A stretch of DNA of 64,000 nt from contig CM020509.1 of assembly GCA_009823395.1 (NCBI GenBank), positions 22,791,897 through 22,855,896 on the forward strand. The letters run 5' to 3'. A program made the position numbers and the translations under genes. This stretch comes from Thamnaconus septentrionalis. Lineage: Eukaryota > Chordata > Actinopteri > Tetraodontiformes > Monacanthidae. Shown here piece after piece: positions 57,501 to 64,000 of this stretch; within the stretch, counting starts at the first letter, position 1; every line of letters begins with the position of its first letter. The notes below the pieces were generated by a model. It did not search any database, was not told the DNA's origin, and worked only from the letters and a program-made list of their open reading frames with translations.

Positions 57501-59113
57501 CATCCTAATTGTACAATGAATGCTGGATGCCATTTTTACCAAGATGTGCACGTGGTTGTCATCCACCGTGGTTTCAAACATGTGGTTGTGCAGCCCTGGG
57601 AAGAGATTTTTCCTTTGTGAGAGCTGTTGCGAAGCCATGACCCTTGGGAATCCTGACTGAGGATGTTTTCAAAAGTCTTGTGTACAAATAGTCCTGTACA
57701 GACAGCAATTATTCCTGCTGATGGCTTCTGCAAACCTCCTTTGTTTTTCAAGAGAAGGAAGGGGTGGACTGTGGAATCAGATGTTAGTGCATCATGGCAA
57801 GAAATGCAGTGATGTCTAACTTTAATTTTTTTCAATACAAAGCCAGAAATGTAAGTGATAGCAGCCTCTTTGTACTCAGACACTATTTCTACATTTGGAC
57901 AGATGGGATAATCATGGTCAGTCTAGGGTAGATCAACAGGTTTTAGGTCAAATCTCGGCCTGTGCTTACAGAGGCAGGTGTTGCTTCCAAAATGGTGGTG
58001 CCATCTCCAATAATGCAATTGCCTGTTGCAGTGCTGACCTGATGCTTCACCAGGAGACGCTTGTAAGCAGCTTTAAACTGTGTGGCTGTGGGATTGTTGT
58101 TAAATCCACCACGTGCTCTGACAGAGGAGAAGAAAAGCTCTAGATGATCTTGACTGAGCTTGTACGTCAACAGATAGCGACATGGGACACCAGACTTTTC
58201 CACCAGCTCTTGGAAAATGTTCAGCACACTTCTGAAACTGGCAATAAAGAGCCTATGATGCAGGTCTTGCGCTTTCCAGAATGCAAAGGTGTTCCGTTGT
58301 CATCTTTGAGATCCAGAAGAAGGCTTTCAGCTTTAAGCAGGATTTTCTTCTGCACGCCCTTGTTTGATGTTCTCATTGGTGCTTTGTCTCCTTTACCCAG
58401 AGGGTTCCTGCTGTTGAGTACATCAAAAGCCGCATCAATGGTTCTCAAGGGATTTACCGTCTCCTCACATCCTTTGAACTGTGGCAACTGGAGGTGTACT
58501 CCAGAGCATCAACCACACTGCTGCTGAAAACTTGACTTGCAGGTTTTACTTTCATTTTCTGCCTTTTCCACCGTGTGTGTGCCATCTTTAACTGGTTTCC
58601 TAATCTCAGTCCTTCCAACTCTTGAAGTTTGTTAAGCTCCACTATATATTGCCGCTTGACTTTACCTGTTGTTGTTTGTAGTGAAGTTGCTTCAGCAAGA
58701 GTGTTCCTAAGCAGCTTCATCATGTGGCACACATCTAAAACTCCATGGACCACTTGTGAGGTATCAGCAGGATTAGTAAATGAGGGCCTCATTGAATTTA
58801 CATTTAAATCTGCTCCAAGAGCCCTTAACTTGGCAAAATGGCAAGATGGGCCATCACATGTCAAAGACACTGTGCGAACTCCAGCATTTTTAAGTCTTTG
58901 ACGGCATCGCTGATTATGTTTGCACACTCTCCCCCTGTCAGTGTATCAATAAAGAAATAGGCAACAGGGATTTTCCAAGCTTCATCAATGGCTACGGCCA
59001 TGAGAACTAATGCATCCTTTGCGGGTGGCAAAGTGTCATCTACACTCCATGACCAAGATCTACATAGCCATGAATTTTCCTGCAGAGAACTCCACATGCT
59101 TTCTAATGGACAT

Positions 59114-59933
59114 TGTTGCGGCGAATGCTCCGTGGCGTCAGCAGCGACGCGAAACTATTAATTGGCCACCCGCACGCACCCGGGCGGATATAAGCGGAGC
59201 GCGCAATCGGTGGCAGGTGAGAGCGAGCGGGCGAGCGAGAGCGAGCAGGACGCCAGTCTGCGCTTGAGAAGACACTCGTCGGAGCGAAACCATTCACGGA
59301 GCTGTGCAAAGCTGGCGACTGAACTTTCAGACTGAACAGACAGTCGGTAAGACCGCCAGCCATGGTGTTGCGGACTGCTACGACTGCTACCTGTTGCGCC
59401 TGCGCCGCGTCGCTCTTGTTTCCAGCACCGGCGCAGGAGGACACGTGGGGGAGCATGTTTGCATTTGTTTGTTGTGAAGGAAATGAGGCGAGGCATGTTG
59501 ATTGTGCACTTGTTTAGACTGAATTAAAGTCTCACTGATAATTGATAAATACAATGGGTAAACTTAATAGTTGATAATTAAACTAAATTGGTGACTAAAT
59601 TAATTGTTTAAACTGTATTCATTTATTATTAAATATCCATTGTAAATAGTCATAGTATATGTTGTGACTAATGTGTTGAATTCACTGTATCATTTATTAA
59701 CTGGTGTTATTGGTTGGTGTTAAATCACTTGTTATGTCAATTTAACTTGTTTGTTGGTTTTGGTTAAAGGTTTTTCACCTATGCGTTTAGGCAGCAGGGA
59801 TCAAAAAGATAAAATAAAGGATAAAACCTGCAACAAAGCCCTGGTCATCGAGTGAAGCCCAGCAAAACGTTCGAATTCGGTGTCCTTCCTCTCAAGTGTG
59901 GGAAATGCACAGTTCAAAGAAGAACACTTGACA
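59114..59933 (+). mobile_element. 820-bp solo LTR inside the THAP/P-element gene
   Basis: Begins TGTTGCGGCG and ends CTTGACA, flanked on both sides by GACAT (59109-59113 and 59934-59938), a perfect 5-bp target duplication. TATA-like GATATAA at 59187 and AATAAA at 59813-59818 set the orientation as plus. GC-rich promoter-like 5' part (GCGGGCGAGCGAGAGCGAGC near 59,225). No internal retroelement sequence remains, so it is a solo LTR formed by LTR-LTR recombination. It interrupts the codons just after the DEMS motif. Confidence 0.9.
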
Positions 59934-60879
59934 GACATTTCATCCATCATCAAAGCACAAATAGTTTCCTTGCCCTCTTTTCTCCTGTCCGGTGCATATG
60001 CTGTTATGGCTGAAAAGGATGCTTCTGTAAATCCTGGATCTGCAGAGATTTTATTGTACCAAGTCCTGATAGTGCCTGGATGTGGCAAGGCAAGGTCAAA
60101 GCATTCACCCACATAAGCATAAGCTTTTGCTGAATAAAAATGTAAAGTCATTGCAAATGATTGCAATTCCTTTGACACTTTTAACCACTCCCACTCTCTG
60201 TAAGATCTGGAACGCCACTGGAGGAATTCTCCAGCATCTCTGCACATCCAGAAGAAATCAGTTTTTTTTTTTTCCTAAAAGGGACACATGACCTCAGTCA
60301 GAGACTCCACTCTTTTCAATAACTCTTCTGGTCTTCTTCTTTTCCAATTTCAATTTCTTTCGACAAGTCTCTAATTTGTCTCCAACAGAAATTAAATGTT
60401 TCTGTAATTGGCGCTTCAGTGTCTTTGGGGACTCCTTAACTATGTAATTGTGATCATGGGTTGCTCTGACCTCTTCATCATTTGTGACCTCTACATCTAC
60501 ATCAGACACAATATGGCTGTCACATGGCTCCTGAATCACTAGAAAACTGTCTTCTTCCAAGATCTCTGACACCTTGACATTTTTTAGAATATGTGTGGTC
60601 AAAGATTTGTTGAAAATCACGGGTGTGTGACTCACTTACCTTTTGTTTGGTAGACATGCTCTTACCTGATTTGAAGAAACTAAAAATGGTTGGGACAGCT
60701 GTTGAAGTTAGGCGCTTTCTCTCACCACGCAAAATGAAAGATTTCTCCTCAAAGTGAAGAGCACACAGCCTGGAGTTGTCATTGGGTGTCCAGTTTTTTC
60801 TTCTCACATTTTCCACCCATTTGTGCAACCTTTTTCTGTCCCCAAAAGGAAAGCTGTAAAAAGCAAAACATTCCAAAAA

Positions 60880-62317
60880 TAAATGTACAATATTTTTAGT
60901 GTAATTTAACTTAAAATTGGGTATGCAAACATATTTAACTCATTTAAGCTTGAACACAATGCAGACAGTTGTGCAGAAAGTTTAGTGTAAGCTAAAATAT
61001 CAGGGCACACAGACATACTTATTATGTATAAATCTTTTCCATTGTAACAGGTCACTACAAGATCTGCAATCCATTACCTAGAATTGGTTTTCCTTAAACT
61101 GATGTACAGGATTACTAATCTGACTTTGATGGTGTTGTAGCCTGATATTTAACATCATGCATCATTGCATATTGTGCTATTATATTTGTAACATTACATT
61201 TATATGTTGGAGTTATTACATTGAGTTGAATGTATAAATGTATTGAATGTTACTATATGTAGTGCTTTGGTGTATATTTGATGATCATGATCAGTGCCCT
61301 GGGGGTGTTGAAAACCTTGTGAGTGAAGACTGTGTAACTCATTAAGTCTCATAAACAGTGACCTGGGTTGACCAGATAGTTAAAGGAAGGAAGTGCCTTT
61401 GCGACCGTCATAAAGTTTGCGACCCATCCAGTCACAGGGATGGGAACTTGTGACCTGAGCTTGTCTTGCTGCAGAATGGTTTCAACAGGTCACACGGAAG
61501 GAAGGATGGACCATTTGGCTCACGGCCAAATAAGGACTTGCTTCCTCATTCACAAACAATGACATTAACACCCAGCAACTGAAGGTTGAAGAATGGACAA
61601 CCAATCAGAGGACGACACTGGAGAAGACATTCAGATCAGGAGTCAGATTGTTTGTCTTTGCATTTAAGGACTTTCTTGGGAGAAAGGAGTCAGTCTGACT
61701 CTGGCGACGGCCAGGACTCGACTCCAGAGATCTCTTCATCAGATCTCTGTAACAAATGTCTTGTTCTTCTTTGCACTAAAACTTGTTCAGATTCTATTTG
61801 TCTCTTTTCCTCATTAAACGAACACGCGGTTTGGTAGCATGATATTAGGTAAAGGAACCAAACCAACAATGGGCAAATTTGACAACAGAATAAAATTATG
61901 ACGCACTAAAACACAGGACCACAAAACAATTAAATGCATGATGAAATAATGATATGCTTTGTTAAATGAAATAAAATGGCATTTTCAACTAAGTAATAAA
62001 AATAGTCAATAACACATCACTAATTTTAAATGTAATAAATTAATGACATCTTTTTGAATGAATGACACATTTTATTTCACTCGTCGTTTATGCAATTATT
62101 ATTTTTTGCTCCATAGCTTTCATGATTCAGCATTACATGTTAAGTGTGATGGATTGCATGAAAAGAGAGAGCACTCACTGATAAATTAACATGCTGTTTA
62201 ATTCCATGAGGACAACAAAATATTTGCACATTTGTGTTAGCTACACACACGGACGTGACGTGCGTAAAAGCATGCGACATAAAAGTGGCATACAGTCATT
62301 TCATTCATCATTCTTAC
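60880..62317. other. Presumed intron 1 of the THAP gene with an LTR-like block
   Basis: 61,280-61,850 holds a non-AT-rich tract ending 'cattaaacgaacacgcggtt TGGTAGCA'. TGGTAGCA equals the first eight bases of a primer site for initiator tRNA-Met, so an LTR may end near 61,830, but the following bases do not continue the match. Low confidence. The rest is AT-rich intron-like sequence. Confidence 0.35.
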
Positions 62318-62672
62318 CGAAATAACGTGGGTCCTTTGCACCTTTGCCTGTTGATCGAGTGACACAGTTAATTGCAGCACAGGTCGACATTTTCTCGAAC
62401 ACAGCAGATAAGCCAAAAGTTGACCGGTCGACAGGTGCAAGAGAAAGGGAGGAACTTTCGATCGTTCAGTTTGTATTTTTTAATTTTTAGTTCTGATGAA
62501 ATAAATAGACCAATCATTTCAATACTTTGTCTGCTTTCCAAAGAGGTTATTAATTAAAAATATATGTGGCAGTGCTGTTATGGTCCATAGAGTTGATTCA
62601 AAAATTATTATTTATTATTCAGTTGCACATTGCGCACGTGTTTAATACACAAATAATAGTATGTTATTATAA

Positions 62673-62674
<2 letters not shown>

Positions 62675-62750
<76 letters not shown>
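62675..62750. repeat. (ATT)n microsatellite
   Basis: About 25 ATT units. Poly-Ile and poly-Asn reading frames across it are artefacts. Confidence 0.97.
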
Positions 62751-62751
<1 letters not shown>

Positions 62752-63088
62752 AAAATTTCGAAACCACATCGTCAGTTGTTCCGTAAAAAATACATTCATT
62801 TCCACGTTGAATTCTGTACGGTTCGTGAGCGCGCACGTCTGGCAGTGACGGTCTCCACACTGACACAACTGAGCATGCTCTATTATCCCATCAATGCGGA
62901 AGTCCAAAACTTTTTTGGAGCCATGCGTTGGGTGAGCAACCTCATTGAAATGAATGGGACGCCATCTTGGACTCTGGGGCCTTGCCGCACTGTCACACAG
63001 TTAGTGACGTCGACAGGTATGATGTGAATGATTGACAGCTACCATTCGTTCCCGTAAGCAAGAGGATTAAAAACAAACAAAGACCATA

Positions 63089-63158
63089 ATGGCATCAAAA
63101 AGGAGTTATCAGAGCGGTGCGGAAAAACGGAAGGAAAAGAAAACGGATCAAGAGAAAG
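63089..63158 (+). CDS. Possible first exon of a hAT-type (TTF/MYM-finger) gene
   Basis: Met 63089 starts MASKRSYQSGAEKRKEKKTD, QEK, then a strong donor AAAG|GTAAGTT at 63158. The basic S-G-A-x-K-R-K start resembles the N-terminus of hAT-derived zinc finger MYM/TTF-type proteins, which begin with a short first exon. No downstream exon is visible before the window ends, so the call rests on 23 residues and a donor site. Confidence 0.35.
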
Positions 63159-64000
63159 GTAAGTTATTTGTTTGTGATGTGGGCTGGAGTGGTGGAGGTG
63201 AAACGCCGTACCCCAAGTTTGTTTATTTGTCCTGCTAGCCAGCTAGCTAGCGTCGGATAAATGTTAGCTGGCTGGCTAATATTTGTTCGTCATGAATCAG
63301 CGTTTTGTTTGTTTCATGAAAGTTGGCTATGTCCTGCCAAGTTGGCCTATTCCTGCCATGGGAATGACTGATTGAATCCAGACCCGTTTATTCAGATTCT
63401 AACAGGGAGGGAGGGCGTGTTGTTGTAGTCCGTCCTTGTTATTGTTCAGTGGAAGTTGTGTCTTACAGAGTTTTCTCTTAATGTTATTTTAGCCTTACTT
63501 AGGATGAATTTACTAAGCTTAGTTTGTATTTTGTAGGCCCTTAATTAGAAATGTGCTACTGTTTTATAATTCAAAGAAATATTTTATGGTAATATTTTAT
63601 TTGGCATGGTGTTGACTGTTTTAGACTATTGTAGCAGTGGGTCATTTCTGTTATTTTTATTACTTTAACTAGTACAGTGTGTAAAGTAATGCCAAAACTC
63701 TTAAAAATGACAGTTTTGTAATTGGGTAAACACTGCAATCATAATGTTTACTATGAAAACAAATTTATTTTAATTTTACTGTATTACTGCAACATCACTG
63801 TAATAATAAAAGAGGACAATGAACTCCCTGTGGGAAGAAACCTAGGGCAGAACCAGACTCCAGAGGGCCATCATCTGCCTATGAGTAAAATATATATATA
63901 TATACACACATATACATATACGTAATATATCTGTATATATATATATATATATATATTATGTATATACATATGTATATATGTATATGTAGATATATATATA
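63159..64000. other. Window end, AT-rich, no gene seen
   Basis: GC-poor with CTAGC repeats at 63,232-63,252 and TA-rich microsatellite-like sequence from about 63,888 to the end (atatata, acatata). Could be the first intron of the gene beginning at 63089. Confidence 0.5.

Larger units (their letters stand above)
57536..62390 (-). pseudogene. THAP/P-element-type transposase (THAP9-like), split by a solo LTR
   Basis: Minus strand. Likely exon 1 (62390-62318): MSTCAAINCVTRS with the first Cys pair of a THAP zinc finger and donor CG|GTAAGA. Exon 2 starts after TTTTTACAG at 60853: FPFGDRKRLHKWVENVRRKN, WTPNDNSRLCALHFEEKSF, then AVPTIF, completing C2CH. The splice phases disagree by one base, so an indel or a missed exon is likely. 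A coiled-coil-like stretch follows (KTLKRQLQKHLISVGDKLET), then the transposase region LQSFAMTLHFYSAKAYAYVG, LALPHPGTIRTWYNKISADP, KETICALMMDEMS. After the LTR: VDDTLPPAKDALVLMAVAID, VSLTCDGPSCHFAKLRALGA, QVVHGVLDVCHMMKLLRNTL, YKLSQDHLELFFSSVRARGG, EYKEAAITYISGFVLKKIKV. Stops and frame changes occur in several joints. P-type transposases cut and rejoin DNA using Asp/Glu residues and GTP. Confidence 0.82.

Noticed and set aside
61280..61850. Second solo LTR in the THAP intron
   Set aside because: TGGTAGCA at the right end suggests a tRNA-Met primer site, but no TG...CA ends with target duplication could be matched, so it is only mentioned within the intron entry.
62566..63027. Poly-Ile and poly-Asn frames
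   Set aside because: Produced by the (ATT)n microsatellite.

Overview
The window looks like teleost fish nuclear DNA. The reasons are an NLRC3-like FISNA-NACHT-LRR immune gene of the kind expanded in fish, long GT and AT microsatellites, split exons with GT-AG junctions, and a dense nested mix of fish-type transposable elements (hAT, Harbinger, TTAA-target DNA elements, a P-element/THAP gene, DIRS, Ty3/Gypsy, L2-like LINE, a tRNA-derived SINE). I saw no bacterial-style operon, CRISPR array or rRNA, and no complete tRNA gene apart from the tRNA-like head of the SINE. The species cannot be named from sequence alone.

Layout. 0.9-10.4 kb: an NLRC3-like gene. A FISNA-NACHT exon is broken by a frameshift near 1,677 and cut short at a GT microsatellite near 2,411. 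It is followed by four LRR exons and a tiny terminal exon. A Harbinger remnant carrying a broken Myb/SANT-like gene sits between LRR exons 2 and 3. 10.5-18.6 kb: a nested repeat block with a HARBI1-type transposase fragment stopped by a 5,070-bp element. That element has TTAA target duplications and inverted arms of about 1.1 kb, and holds further palindromic elements. 18.6-20.9 kb: a second copy of the last NLR exons, a segmental duplication of 9.4-10.5 kb, with its last LRR exon frameshifted. 21.2-24.4 kb: a three-exon BED-finger hAT transposase on the minus strand, nearly complete. 25.1-30.3 kb: a DIRS-type tyrosine-recombinase retroelement on the minus strand, a 1,090-bp tandem duplication and a roughly 93-bp minisatellite. 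31.4-32.9 kb: a non-LTR reverse-transcriptase remnant. 33.0-33.8 kb: a Myb/SANT (trihelix-like) pseudogene. 34.7-37.5 kb: an L2-like LINE on the minus strand.

37.5-41.7 kb holds a plus-strand pair: a transposase-like C-terminal region followed by a multi-exon gene of the fish 'SAMD3-like' family. They may be two genes of one mobile element. 42.6-48.7 kb: a Ty3/Gypsy element with a PNMA-like Gag, CCHC knuckle, protease, RT, RNase H and integrase, split by a 1,234-bp hAT insertion with matching 8-bp target duplications. 49.3-50.0 kb: a degenerate single-pass immune-receptor-like remnant. 50.8-51.1 kb: an antisense LTR with the same tRNA-Pro-type primer site as the Gypsy element. 52.15-53.34 kb: a very young LTR element reduced to 1.19 kb. 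55.2-55.5 kb: a tRNA-derived SINE. 57.5-62.4 kb: a minus-strand THAP/P-element transposase gene split by an 820-bp solo LTR with a perfect 5-bp target duplication. 63.1 kb: a possible first exon of another hAT gene.

Taken together this is a decayed immune-receptor locus that has acted as a sink for mobile elements. Almost every protein-coding unit carries stops or frameshifts. I found no clearly new defence or metabolic system. The most original candidates are the SAMD3-like/transposase pair, the long-arm TTAA element, the minimal young LTR element, and a hairpin written into a SAMD3-like exon.
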